DNA of 53,925 bases. Source: W11650 sp041844915. GTDB taxonomy: Bacteria > Bacillota > Clostridia > Lachnospirales > Vallitaleaceae. The stretch's first letter is position 1, and every line of letters starts with the position of its first letter. Under the pieces are notes generated by a model, which worked only from the letters and a program-made list of their open reading frames with translations, made no database searches and had not been told where the DNA came from. Of the stretch, positions 16,274-24,578 are shown piece by piece. A program made the position numbers and the translations under genes. The DNA lies in contig JBGZBY010000084.1 of assembly GCA_041844915.1 (NCBI GenBank), positions 1 through 53,925 of the forward strand. The letters run 5' to 3'.

Positions 16274-16303
16274 CTTATTGTGTTATTATATTAATACAAT
16301 AAG
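16274..16303. promoter_or_regulatory. Putative operator for the YtrA-type regulator
   Basis: CTTATTGT (16274-16281) is mirrored by ACAATAAG (16296-16303) around 14 AT-rich bases. It covers the -10 box of the promoter in front of the gntR gene, the expected position for autorepression. Confidence 0.65.
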
Positions 16304-16316
16304 AGCGAAATGTCAA
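16288..16316 (-). promoter_or_regulatory. Promoter of the YtrA-type operon
   Basis: On the minus strand a perfect TTGACA (16311-16316) is followed after 17 bases by TAATAT (16288-16293). The palindromic operator overlaps the -10 box. Confidence 0.65.
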
Positions 16317-16428
16317 GAAGAATTTAAAAAATTTTAGATAAATCTATTTTTTCCCCGACATTTCCCATGCTTTTTCAGCAGACTAATCGCCTTCAAAAGC
16401 TCCGCTGTTAAAAGCAAGGAGTTAATGC

Positions 16429-17277
16429 TTATTTCTCTATCCGCAGAACCAGCCTTTTTACCGACAGCTCCAAGCCTGCTGCCAGAAGTACGCAAAGGAT
16501 TGCCCAAGCAAAAACACCGGCTGTGTTTAAATTGGCTTTTTCAATTTGAAACGCACTTCCGATTCCATATTTTGGCTGGCACAGCACCTCCGCGCCAATC
16601 CCTACCTTAAATCCCAGTCCCAACGCCGAGGAGATCCCTGCCCAGACATAGGGCTTTGCTGATGGCAGATATATTTCGCGCAATTGTCGAAAAAAGTCAA
16701 CTCGAAAAACCCTTGCCATCTCCAGCAATCTTGTGTCGGTTTGCTCCATTCCCGCTTTCCAGCTGCCATACAGCACCGGAAAGGAAATCAAAAATACGAC
16801 CAGTATCGGCGCAGCATTCGATTTGAGCCAAATAATCGCCAGCAAAATGATTGCCATGGTCGGAACTGCTTTAATCAGCGCAATAAAGGGCGCAAAAAGC
16901 AGCGCAAAATCCCGCCGCAATCCCGCCGCAGCGCCCAGCAACATCGCCAACAGCATTGTGATCAAAAAACCAGCAAAAAAACGCAGCAGAGTAATTCCAA
17001 TCGTCTGCCAAAAGGTATTTTCCCCAACAATCCGGCACAGCTCCCAAAAAGTCGCCGCCGGACTCGGCACCAAAATCGGCTGCTGCAAAGCATAAGAAAG
17101 GAGGCTCCAGCCAAGCAGCAGGAGCCCTGTTCCCATCAGAAATAAGACTTTATCATTTCTTTTCATGCCTGATATATTTACGGTATCCTCTTTATTTATT
17201 CCGTCAAGCGCTCGCTTGCCCTCATAATCAGAACCGACACGAGGCTTGTCTTTATTTTTGATAGTAAAAATTTTCAT
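16429..17277 (-). CDS. ABC transporter permease, SsuC/TauC/ThiX-like
   Basis: A 282-residue inner-membrane permease with about six hydrophobic segments. The conserved coupling loop is seen at EIYLPSAKPYVWAGISSALGLGF in part, with the VPTMAIILL motif of the BPD_transp_1 family. The ATG at 17277 lies inside the end of the binding protein gene (26-base overlap), with GGAGG 11 bases upstream; a TTG at 17310 is less likely. It is the last gene of the cvpA-ATPase-binding protein-permease set. The family imports nitrate, sulfonates, taurine or thiamine precursors; which one is unknown. Confidence 0.88.
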   Translation of the reverse strand: MKIFTIKNKDKPRVGSDYEGKRALDGINKEDTVNISGMKRNDKVLFLMGTGLLLLGWSLLSYALQQPILVPSPAATFWELCRIVGENTFWQTIGITLLRFFAGFLITMLLAMLLGAAAGLRRDFALLFAPFIALIKAVPTMAIILLAIIWLKSNAAPILVVFLISFPVLYGSWKAGMEQTDTRLLEMARVFRVDFFRQLREIYLPSAKPYVWAGISSALGLGFKVGIGAEVLCQPKYGIGSAFQIEKANLNTAGVFAWAILCVLLAAGLELSVKRLVLRIEK

Positions 17278-18382
17278 CCGGCATCTTTCCTCCGATATTT
17301 TTCGGATCAAATTCCATCAACTTCTCCAAATAAATTTCCAATGCCTGCTTTGCCCCAGCCGCATCCTTAAACAGGAGATTGCAATTTGGAATTGCCTTGG
17401 CAACAATCGCCGCCTTCATGCTATCGCTCAATTCCTCCATATATGTACCGACCGTCTGCGGATCGGTATTGGCAAAGTCAACACTAGCCGCCAATTCCGT
17501 CAAAAATGCCTCCGTCAGCTGCGGATACGATTCAATGATTTCCTTCTTGATTAGAACAGCCGTCTGCGGGTAGCTCTCTCCACCGGTTGCCTTTTTCCAT
17601 TCCTCCTGAATATCAAAAACTACCTTGGTTTCTGGCTTTTTCGTTAAAACCTGTGTCAGCATTGGTTCCGGCAAAAGGGCAATGCTTGCCTTGCCCGACA
17701 AAAACATCGGAGCCAGCTCCGTCGCTCCAGCCACATATTCAAAGGTCACATCCGTATCCGGTGTAAGCCCGTTCTGCGCCATCAGATAGCGCAGCGTCAG
17801 ATCCGGTGTAAGGCCTCTGCCGATCATTGCTATAGTCTTGCCCTTCAAATCCTCCCAGCTCTGAACGGATTCATCCGCCGATGCCAGATAGAGTACGCCC
17901 CAAGAAGTCGCTCCGGCGTATTGATATTGTGCTCCCTTATTATAGACCATGATTGCCAAATTGGAGGGAACCACAGCAAAATCCGCTTCACCCGAAATCA
18001 GCTTCGGAGCCAAAGTATCTGTTGCCACAATGCTCTCATAGACCATTTTGGCGCCTCCAATCTCCGGACTTTCCTTAAACAGCTTTGCCAAGCCGATTGT
18101 CGGCACTCCCGCTGGCACAACCACCTGAAAAATTCTATCGCCATATTCCTCAGTAGCCGGCTGCTCCGCTTTGCTTTCCTGATTTTCCGTTTCGCTCGTA
18201 CCCGTTTCTGTAGCAGGTGTTTCCGTCTTGGCCTCCTCCTGCTTCTGCTCCGTCTGCGTTGTCTGTGCCGTTTCTGTATTGGCATACGCCGAATCCGTCG
18301 GATTAGTCTTGGTCGTACATGCCGTTGTCAAAAGCATCAGCAGCAGACCCAAACTCATTATTCTTAAAAAATTCGTCTTCAT
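17252..18382 (-). CDS. ABC transporter substrate-binding lipoprotein, NMT1/SsuA/ThiY-like
   Basis: The 376-residue receptor starts with a lipoprotein signal (MKTNFLRIMSLGLLLMLL, lipobox TTAC), followed by a long Thr/Glu/Gln-rich linker to about residue 65. The binding domain has the NMT1-like features VVPAGVPTIGLAKLF, LISGEADFAVVPSNLA, and WEDLKGKTIAMIGRG. AGGAG precedes the ATG at 18382. It lies between the ATPase and the permease genes. Aliphatic sulfonates, hydroxymethylpyrimidine-type precursors or other small anions are all possible ligands; no biosynthetic gene next to it decides. Confidence 0.88.
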   Translation of the reverse strand: MKTNFLRIMSLGLLLMLLTTACTTKTNPTDSAYANTETAQTTQTEQKQEEAKTETPATETGTSETENQESKAEQPATEEYGDRIFQVVVPAGVPTIGLAKLFKESPEIGGAKMVYESIVATDTLAPKLISGEADFAVVPSNLAIMVYNKGAQYQYAGATSWGVLYLASADESVQSWEDLKGKTIAMIGRGLTPDLTLRYLMAQNGLTPDTDVTFEYVAGATELAPMFLSGKASIALLPEPMLTQVLTKKPETKVVFDIQEEWKKATGGESYPQTAVLIKKEIIESYPQLTEAFLTELAASVDFANTDPQTVGTYMEELSDSMKAAIVAKAIPNCNLLFKDAAGAKQALEIYLEKLMEFDPKNIGGKMPDENFYYQK

Positions 18383-18484
18383 AAAATCTCCTAACTCCAT
18401 ATTCTCCTAATTCAGAAGCTCCTGCTTTCCCACCTATGCAAAACCATTTTCTGCACCGAAGCAGGCATTTCTTCTCTGACTCGC

Positions 18485-19207
18485 TTATTTAACCCGCATA
18501 AGCTCATTTTCTATTTCCTTTTTCAACTCCTTAAATTCCACCAGCATTCTCTCCGAAGGAGCCTTGGAAACCTTAAATTCCTTCTTTATTTTTGTCGGTG
18601 CTCCCGTCATGATCCATATCCGATGCCCGATCAATACCGCCTCCTCCAAGCTGTGTGTTACAAAAAAAATCGTATTCCTTCTCACCTCCCATAATCCAAC
18701 CAGTTCCTTGAGCAAGCGAAGCCGCAGCTCTATATCCAGCGACTGAAACGGCTCGTCCATCAACAAAAGATTTCCCTCGGCATAAAAGGCTCTGGCAATC
18801 GCCACCCTCTGCCGCATCCCGCCGCTTAGCTGCGCCGGATAATAGTTACAAAAATCTATCAATCCAAGCTTTTCTAAGATTCCCTTCGCCTTGTCCGTAT
18901 CCTGCCTGGTACTGGAAAACATCACATTTTCCAGCACATTTTTCCAAGGCAGAAGCCGATCCTCTTGAAAAACATAAGATATCCTGTCCGTAATCTGACA
19001 TACTCCCTCATCGGGAGCAGCCAAACCCGCCATAATATTTAAAAGCGTCGTCTTACCGGCACCAGACGGCCCCAATAGGCAAACGATCTCTCCCCTTTTC
19101 AGAGTAAAGCTCAAATCCTCAATCACCTTTAAACCCTGATACTGCTTTTGCAAATTCTCTATTTTCGCTATCATCTCATATTTCGCTTCCTGCCCGTTCA
19201 TCGGCAT
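18485..19207 (-). CDS. ABC transporter ATP-binding protein, SsuB/TauB-like
   Basis: A 240-residue ATPase with Walker A GPSGAGKTT, Q-loop ISYVFQEDRLLPW, signature LSGGMRQRVAIARAF, Walker B LLLMDEPFQSLD and His switch FFVTHSLEEAV. The FQEDRLLPW stretch is typical of the nitrate/sulfonate/taurine importer class. The start is uncertain within MPMNGQEAKYEM; GGGAG lies before the first two ATGs. It is 19 bases downstream of cvpA and 102 bases before the receptor gene. Confidence 0.9.
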   Translation of the reverse strand: MPMNGQEAKYEMIAKIENLQKQYQGLKVIEDLSFTLKRGEIVCLLGPSGAGKTTLLNIMAGLAAPDEGVCQITDRISYVFQEDRLLPWKNVLENVMFSSTRQDTDKAKGILEKLGLIDFCNYYPAQLSGGMRQRVAIARAFYAEGNLLLMDEPFQSLDIELRLRLLKELVGLWEVRRNTIFFVTHSLEEAVLIGHRIWIMTGAPTKIKKEFKVSKAPSERMLVEFKELKKEIENELMRVK

Positions 19208-19226
19208 CTCTCCCGCCGCAGGCTGT

Positions 19227-19916
19227 CTATTGCAGCAAGATCAAATAATACACCAAAAAATTATACTGATAAAAATATTTCGCCACCAAAGAATCCTTGA
19301 TCAAAAGCAAAATATCCAGATGCTGCCCTGTACTGAACCAGTAATTAAGCGCCAGCATCCCAATCCAAATCAGCAGCAGGCTGAGAAGGCCGCCCAGTAC
19401 CGCTCCCGCCGCCTTATTGACCTCCTTGATAACCGGAAGCTTGCCGACGCCGGACAAAAGCCAACTGACAACGCCGAATACAATCAGCACCAGCACAAAT
19501 CCGATAAAAAATGAAAGAATTTGCAGCGCAATCCCCGCCAAATTATGGCTGATCTGCATTTGAATGCTCTCCAGCACATCTCCTTTGCTCAATCGCTTAC
19601 CCAAAAGCGCCAATATCTGCGGGCTTAACTCCAGCCCCTCCGAAGCAGATAAAGCCTTAGAGGCTTCCGGATTCGCCAGCTTATCCGCCAAGGCTGTCAA
19701 ATCCACATTGCGGGCTATCAGCTCCACTAGCTTCCCATAAAGCGGAGTATATTTCTCCAGCACCGGCAGCAGCAAGGGCTGTACGAAGAAGGTAATAATC
19801 ACTGCGATGAAGGAGGAAAAAAGAGAAAGCACCATCTTAATCACTCCCAAAAGCGCCCCCAAGCCAATTCCCAACAGCAAAATCCCAATAATCACAATAT
19901 CCGCCATGTTTAACAT
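19227..19916 (-). CDS. cvpA: CvpA family membrane protein
   Basis: A 229-residue membrane protein with four to five hydrophobic segments. The N terminus (ADIVIIGILLLGIGLGALLG, then LFSSFIAVIITFF) fits the CvpA / colicin V production family, and the later GVGKLPVIKEVNKAAGAVLG loop is the family's most conserved part. GGGGAG is 7 bases before the ATG. Family members act in envelope homeostasis, but the mechanism is unclear. Its tight spacing with the importer genes downstream suggests co-transcription. Confidence 0.85.
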   Translation of the reverse strand: MLNMADIVIIGILLLGIGLGALLGVIKMVLSLFSSFIAVIITFFVQPLLLPVLEKYTPLYGKLVELIARNVDLTALADKLANPEASKALSASEGLELSPQILALLGKRLSKGDVLESIQMQISHNLAGIALQILSFFIGFVLVLIVFGVVSWLLSGVGKLPVIKEVNKAAGAVLGGLLSLLLIWIGMLALNYWFSTGQHLDILLLIKDSLVAKYFYQYNFLVYYLILLQ

Positions 19917-20199
19917 AATTACTCCCCTCGCCTTTTATAACCTCTCCGCCGCCTCACAGCGCTGGCTTAAATCTTTCTCTACTTTTCTCTTCGCCTAAGC
20001 GAACTCACTGTCTGAAAAAGATGGGCTCCGCCTCCGGCGCACTCCATTGACCGCGCCAGCAGAGACTGCCCTTTTCCTATTTTATCAAAAAACCTGCAAA
20101 AAGTCTTGTACTTTCTTCCATTATTTTTTATTTTTATATCCAATCTCTCCTGCTTCCGCCATTTCTCCCATCACATCTCTGAAAAAACCAGCTGGCATA
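19917..20199. other. Gene-free stretch upstream of cvpA
   Basis: No gene, clear promoter or riboswitch pattern is visible here. I checked for a TPP riboswitch because of the ThiY-like receptor and found none of its conserved segments. The 123-bp tandem repeat follows immediately. Confidence 0.4.
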
Positions 20200-20475
20200 C
20201 TTTATAAGCTCATCTTTTCGCTATGCTCACCTGCCCAAGACTGCGCCTTTCTCTGCGCTTTGGCAGCCCATCCTCCTGCGCTTCCAGCCAATGCAATGCC
20301 TTACGGAAAAGCCGCCAAAGCTCCTTATAGCCTTGCTTTTTCGCTATGCTCGTTTGCCCAAGGCCGCGCTTTCCTTTGTTCCTTGGCAGCCCATCTTCCT
20401 GCGTTTCCAGCCAATGCAATGCCTTACGGAAAAGCCAGCCAAAGTTCCTTATAGCCTGCTTTTTTACTATGCTCG
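20200..20475. repeat. 123-bp tandem repeat, about 2.2 copies
   Basis: CTATGCTC recurs at 20221, 20344 and 20467, exactly 123 bp apart. The two full units (20221-20343 and 20344-20466) share an almost identical core with TTCCAGCCAATGCAATGCC and TTACGGAAAAGCC. A partial unit precedes the first. The period is a multiple of three, which keeps one minus-strand frame open. Confidence 0.85.
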
Positions 20476-20518
20476 GCTGTTCATGAGGCGTTCTCAATAC
20501 ATCGCCTTGGTTTTCCAC
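20210..20518 (-). CDS. Doubtful ORF made of the 123-bp repeats
   Basis: This 102-residue frame consists of a 41-residue unit repeated (SIAKKQGYKELWRLFRKALH, then a WLEAQEDGLP segment). It starts with GTG inside the last codons of the upstream gene, has no binding site, and matches no family I know. Open frame may simply reflect the 123-bp period. A genuine repeat peptide cannot be ruled out, since the core FRKALHWLE is kept in both units. Confidence 0.2.
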   Translation of the reverse strand: MENQGDVLRTPHEQPSIVKKQAIRNFGWLFRKALHWLETQEDGLPRNKGKRGLGQTSIAKKQGYKELWRLFRKALHWLEAQEDGLPKRRERRSLGQVSIAKR

Positions 20519-21666
20519 ACGGTATAGCCCATCGGCTTAATCAAAAGGTAGCGATTCGGTGCGATTTCATAAAAAGCGTCCAGTCTTTCATAAAATGGAT
20601 ATTCCCAAATCATCTTATTACCACGATATTTTGTGATCTTCGCCTGATCCAGAACAAAATAGTTTTTCCCCTGCGCGCAAATCAAATTGGGAGGCTGCGT
20701 AAAAAAAAGCTCATGCAGCAGCTCCCCGTCCAGATGATACACCCGCAGACAATAGCGGCGATCTCCGCTCTCCTTGGTATCGCTGAAAATCAGCACCTCT
20801 CCTTCGGTATACTGCACCTCCAGCACATCGCCGCTCATCTCCAGCCGCATAGGAGCCGCGTAGACCTCCTTGCTGGCCGACATCGGATAAAGATAAGCCG
20901 AGGCATTCCCAATTACCCACAGCATTTTCTCCTCGAAATAATGCAGCTCCGGCATCAGCTCACCCTCATAAACATCGGCGCGGACAATAAATTCATCCAA
21001 ATCCTCATGATAATCAGCAAAGCCAAACATGGTTATTTTCGAGCGAATATTTCCGCTTAAGGCATCGGCATAGGAAGTAACAAAATGAATACCGCTGCCG
21101 GATAGCGCTGTTGTAATCGGATAACCGTCTTGCTCCAGCACCGAGCCTCTCTCAATCAAGGGAACCCCTTCCTTGCTGTATACCTTGATCCGATTTTCCA
21201 AATCCGATTCCAGTACCAGCACCAATTGCCCTCCTTCGTTGAGCCATGCTCCGATGATCGGCAAATTTTCCCTTACGCTTGCTATAAACCCGCTTTTATG
21301 GAAAAGAAAGGCATCATGTCCCAAGATATCCGCCACCACAAAATAATCTCCTGCCCGTTTCAGCAGCGGCGACAACATTTGAAAGGGCTTCGTCCACTCG
21401 CTCCCGCCATCGACGCCTCTTTTTTCCAAGCCCTCCCGACTGCACAAATAAAGCGCATCCTCATGCGGCAGCAGCTGCAAATATTGCCCTTGAATAAATT
21501 CCTGACGAAGCTCCGAAACAAATTCGATTTTTCCGCCGTTGAACAAATAATAATTTGGCCGAACATAAAAAATATATCCGACAAGCAGCAGGAGCAAGAC
21601 TCCTGCTGCAATTGCGGTAAACACTCTTTTCACTGACTTTGCTTCTCCGTTCTCAATTGTCCTCAT
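20494..21666 (-). CDS. Membrane-anchored extracellular protein of unknown function, DUF5711-like
   Basis: A 390-residue protein with one N-terminal transmembrane helix (residues ~17-35, AIAAGVLLLLLVGYIFYV) and a large external domain rich in beta strands that could be a beta-propeller (repeating VLESDLENRIKVYSKEG, VYHLDGELLHELFF-like blades). It resembles the clostridial DUF5711 family, but I am not certain. The ATG lies 14 bases inside the end of glgA and has no separate binding site, so translation is probably coupled to glgA. The 3' end runs into the 123-bp repeat region. Confidence 0.65.
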   Translation of the reverse strand: MRTIENGEAKSVKRVFTAIAAGVLLLLLVGYIFYVRPNYYLFNGGKIEFVSELRQEFIQGQYLQLLPHEDALYLCSREGLEKRGVDGGSEWTKPFQMLSPLLKRAGDYFVVADILGHDAFLFHKSGFIASVRENLPIIGAWLNEGGQLVLVLESDLENRIKVYSKEGVPLIERGSVLEQDGYPITTALSGSGIHFVTSYADALSGNIRSKITMFGFADYHEDLDEFIVRADVYEGELMPELHYFEEKMLWVIGNASAYLYPMSASKEVYAAPMRLEMSGDVLEVQYTEGEVLIFSDTKESGDRRYCLRVYHLDGELLHELFFTQPPNLICAQGKNYFVLDQAKITKYRGNKMIWEYPFYERLDAFYEIAPNRYLLIKPMGYTVWKTKAMY

Positions 21667-23104
21667 CCTCTAAAATCGTTTGATACAGCGCCAAATATTC
21701 CTTCGCGCTGCCATCCCATGAAAAACGAGTCGCCATGCCTCTTTGCATAATCTCATTCCATAGCCTTTGATCCTTAAAGCAACTGATTGCGCGCCGAATT
21801 GCTTCGATAAAATCATTGGAAAAATAATTATGGAAGCGAAAGCCCGTGGCATGCTCTGGATCATCCTCATAGCCGATAATTGTATCACTTAAGCCGCCGG
21901 TATTGCGCACAATCGGCACCGCGCCGTAGCGCAGGCTATACATCTGCGACAATCCGCAGGGTTCAAACAGGGATGGCATTAAAAACATATCCACCGATGC
22001 GTAGATTTGTCTGGCCACCGCCGGATTAAATTCCGTAATGACAGCAATCTGCCCCGGATATTGCTTGGCAAGCTCCTTCAATGCCGCTTCGTAATAAATT
22101 TCTCCCGAGCCGAGAACCACAAATTGAATCCCCTCTTTTGCCAATTTTTTCATTGCCGCAAGAATCAAGTCAATCCCCTTTTGCTCCGCCAGTCTGGTCA
22201 CTACTCCCATCAGCGGCTCATCGGATGGCTCTAGGCCAATCTGCTCTCGAAAGGCTTTTTTCTGCTTGCTTCTTTCTTTTTTATAGTTTTTGGCATGGAA
22301 TCGAAACGCTAGGGAATCGTCCGTTGCCGGATCATATTTGTCATAGTAAATGCCATTAATAATGCCATAAATCTTATGCGAATACTTGCGCAGCAGCCCG
22401 TCTAAGCCATAGCCAAATTCGGAGGTCTGAATCTCCTTGGCGTATTTTTGACTGACCGTAGTAATCGCATTGGAATACACAATTCCTGCCTTCATAAAGC
22501 AGACCTTGCCATAGTATTCCACCGCCTCGCTGTTAAAATATTTGGGCGATAAATTCAGCTTCTCCAGCACATCCTTCTCAAACACTCCCTGATATTGCAG
22601 ATTGTGGATGGTGAATACCAACTTGATGTCCCGATAAAAGTCAAGACTCGCATAATCCTGCTTCAAGAAGATGCCGATCAGAGCTGTCTGCCAGTCATTC
22701 GCATGGATTACCTCCGGCTTTAGGCCAATCGAAATCAGCATTTCAATCACTGCCTTGCAGAAAAAGCCGAACCGAACGCTGTCGTCCTCATAGCCGTACA
22801 AATTATCTCTTTCAAAGAAAGGAGCGTTTCCAATAAAGTATGTCGTGATTCCATCCAGCTCATGCTCATAAACTGCCGCTACCATCGGCCGGTTCGTAAT
22901 CTCTACGATAAACTCATGCCGTTTTTTCAAGGGATATTTTTCTTCAATTCCCCTGTACTTGGGCATCACTCTGACCATATTGATATTTTGTTTTTGAAAC
23001 GCCACCGGCAGAGCCTCCGCTACATCCGCCAAGCCGCCCGAAGCTTTATACGGGCCGCTTTCCGAGGTGACAAACAAAATAGTTTTTTCCGATTTTTGCT
23101 CCAT
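21653..23104 (-). CDS. glgA: Glycogen synthase (ADP-glucose type)
   Basis: This GT5 family enzyme extends alpha-1,4-glucan from ADP-glucose. The 483-residue length is typical. The N terminus carries YKASGGLADV, a form of the KxGGL sugar-nucleotide motif with one extra residue. Other family marks are HANDWQTALI, FTIHNLQYQG, RLAEQKGIDLI and the C-terminal EPCGLSQMYSLRYG and VRNTGGLSDT. AAGGAG precedes the ATG. No other glycogen gene (glgC, glgB, glgP) is in the window. It is followed by an overlapping membrane-anchored unknown. Confidence 0.95.
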   Translation of the reverse strand: MEQKSEKTILFVTSESGPYKASGGLADVAEALPVAFQKQNINMVRVMPKYRGIEEKYPLKKRHEFIVEITNRPMVAAVYEHELDGITTYFIGNAPFFERDNLYGYEDDSVRFGFFCKAVIEMLISIGLKPEVIHANDWQTALIGIFLKQDYASLDFYRDIKLVFTIHNLQYQGVFEKDVLEKLNLSPKYFNSEAVEYYGKVCFMKAGIVYSNAITTVSQKYAKEIQTSEFGYGLDGLLRKYSHKIYGIINGIYYDKYDPATDDSLAFRFHAKNYKKERSKQKKAFREQIGLEPSDEPLMGVVTRLAEQKGIDLILAAMKKLAKEGIQFVVLGSGEIYYEAALKELAKQYPGQIAVITEFNPAVARQIYASVDMFLMPSLFEPCGLSQMYSLRYGAVPIVRNTGGLSDTIIGYEDDPEHATGFRFHNYFSNDFIEAIRRAISCFKDQRLWNEIMQRGMATRFSWDGSAKEYLALYQTILEDEDN

Positions 23105-23297
23105 ACTTTTCTCCTTCCTGTTTTCATTTTCTCCTTGTTGAATCCTGCCTGCTTTTCTCTAACTGTCAAAATGAAATAAAATCCCTTTTTCTCCTGCGAC
23201 AAAACCAAATCGCTTCCAGTCGATTCCAAGCACCGAAGCCGCTTCCGTCAAGTGCTTTCTTCTCTCCGCCAAAGCAGAGCTCGCCAGTCAAGCCCCG

Positions 23298-24521
23298 CTA
23301 GCAAGAATACCGCCCCGCCATTTCAGCGACAATCTGCATCAAGCGCTCTCTGGTATTTTCTGCCGGATTACACAACACAACCTGAAGGAGTGCCTCCAAA
23401 AGCTGACCGACCCTTTTGCCCTCGGCCAGTCCCAGCGCTAGGATATCTTCTCCGCCCACCGCCAAATCGGCAATCCGAACTGGCTGCTTCTTTGCTTCCT
23501 CAAAATACGGTGCCGACTCGCTCCATGGGATTCCTCCCTCCGCCGATTCAATCTGCAGCAGCAGCTCAAACACTTCTTCTCCCAGCAGGGAAAGCATTTT
23601 GCGAAAAAAATAAGCCTGCCGTTCAACGACTGCGCCCCGATTGGCCACAACTGCTGTCACCACCGCCAATGTGTGATTGTCAAAGGTCAATCTGCGCAAA
23701 AGCCGCTTAGCTTTTTGCGCCGCCTCTGCTCCAGCTCCCAGCCGGCAAAGCAAATACGACAATCGGCTCAGCCGCTCCGCCGGCAATTTTTTCAACACGC
23801 CGTAAAAATTCTCCTCCAGCAATGCCGGCAGCTTCAGTTCGGAAATAAAATGCTCTGCCAGCCCATATTGTGCAAAATAAGATAAATATTCGGGATAATC
23901 GCTGGCCAGGGTTTTGACAAATTCCACCCGAATTCTCTCCTGACTGACCGCCCTCAGCAAGCTCTGCTTTCGTCCTATCGCTTCCGCGGTTTCCATTTCA
24001 ATCTCAAAATGCAGTACCGCAGCAAAGCGAATGGCCCTCATCATTCGCAGTGCGTCCTCCTCAAATCGTTCCTCCGCTTTGCCCACACACCGAATCAGAC
24101 CTCTTTGCAGATCTTCCTGTCCGCCGAAATAATCTATCAAGCCCAGCTGCGGCGAATATGCCATGGCATTTACCGTAAAATCCCGTCTGGCAACGTCCTC
24201 CTGCAAGGATTTGGTAAAGCTGACCTCTTTCGGACGGCGGTGATCCTCATATTTTCCATCGACCCGAAAGGTCGTTACCTCAATCGCTTCTTTCTGCCGC
24301 AGCACCGTCACCGTGCCATGCTTAATGCCGGTATCGACGGTCCTCGGAAAGAGGCTCTTGATCTTTTCGGGCAGCGCCGAGGTCGTAATATCCCAGTCTT
24401 TGGGCTCTTTCCCCATGATGCTGTCCCGCACGCAGCCTCCAACGATATACGCTTCCTCGCCGCTGCGCTCTAATACATCTAATACCTCGGCGACTGCCGC
24501 CGGTATTTCAATTTTCTTCAA
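23298..24521 (-). CDS. cca: CCA tRNA nucleotidyltransferase / poly(A) polymerase family
   Basis: The enzyme adds or repairs the 3' CCA end of tRNA. The class II head domain shows VGGCVRDSIMG, DWDITTSA with the catalytic Asp pair, and GIKHGTVTVL. The neck holds RRDFTVNAMAY, IDYFGGQEDL and EDALRMMRAIRFAA. The 407-residue length lacks an HD phosphohydrolase domain. The start is TTG at 24521, with AAAGG 8 bases before; no in-frame ATG nearby would keep the start motif. CCA- versus poly(A)-adding activity cannot be separated by eye. Confidence 0.9.
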   Translation of the reverse strand: MKKIEIPAAVAEVLDVLERSGEEAYIVGGCVRDSIMGKEPKDWDITTSALPEKIKSLFPRTVDTGIKHGTVTVLRQKEAIEVTTFRVDGKYEDHRRPKEVSFTKSLQEDVARRDFTVNAMAYSPQLGLIDYFGGQEDLQRGLIRCVGKAEERFEEDALRMMRAIRFAAVLHFEIEMETAEAIGRKQSLLRAVSQERIRVEFVKTLASDYPEYLSYFAQYGLAEHFISELKLPALLEENFYGVLKKLPAERLSRLSYLLCRLGAGAEAAQKAKRLLRRLTFDNHTLAVVTAVVANRGAVVERQAYFFRKMLSLLGEEVFELLLQIESAEGGIPWSESAPYFEEAKKQPVRIADLAVGGEDILALGLAEGKRVGQLLEALLQVVLCNPAENTRERLMQIVAEMAGRYSC

Positions 24522-24578
24522 AATTCTTGCCTTTCCCTTCTATTTTCGTTCTAAATTCCAATTCCTCTCGGCTCCAGT

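Noticed and set aside
18383..20209. TPP riboswitch for the ThiY-like importer
   Set aside because: None of the conserved TPP riboswitch segments were found upstream of cvpA or between its genes.
20200..20475. CRISPR array
   Set aside because: The repeat is a 123-bp tandem with no spacers.
23228..23257. AAGCAC/GTGCTT inverted repeat after cca
   Set aside because: The stem is short and imperfect and has no T run, so a terminator could not be supported.
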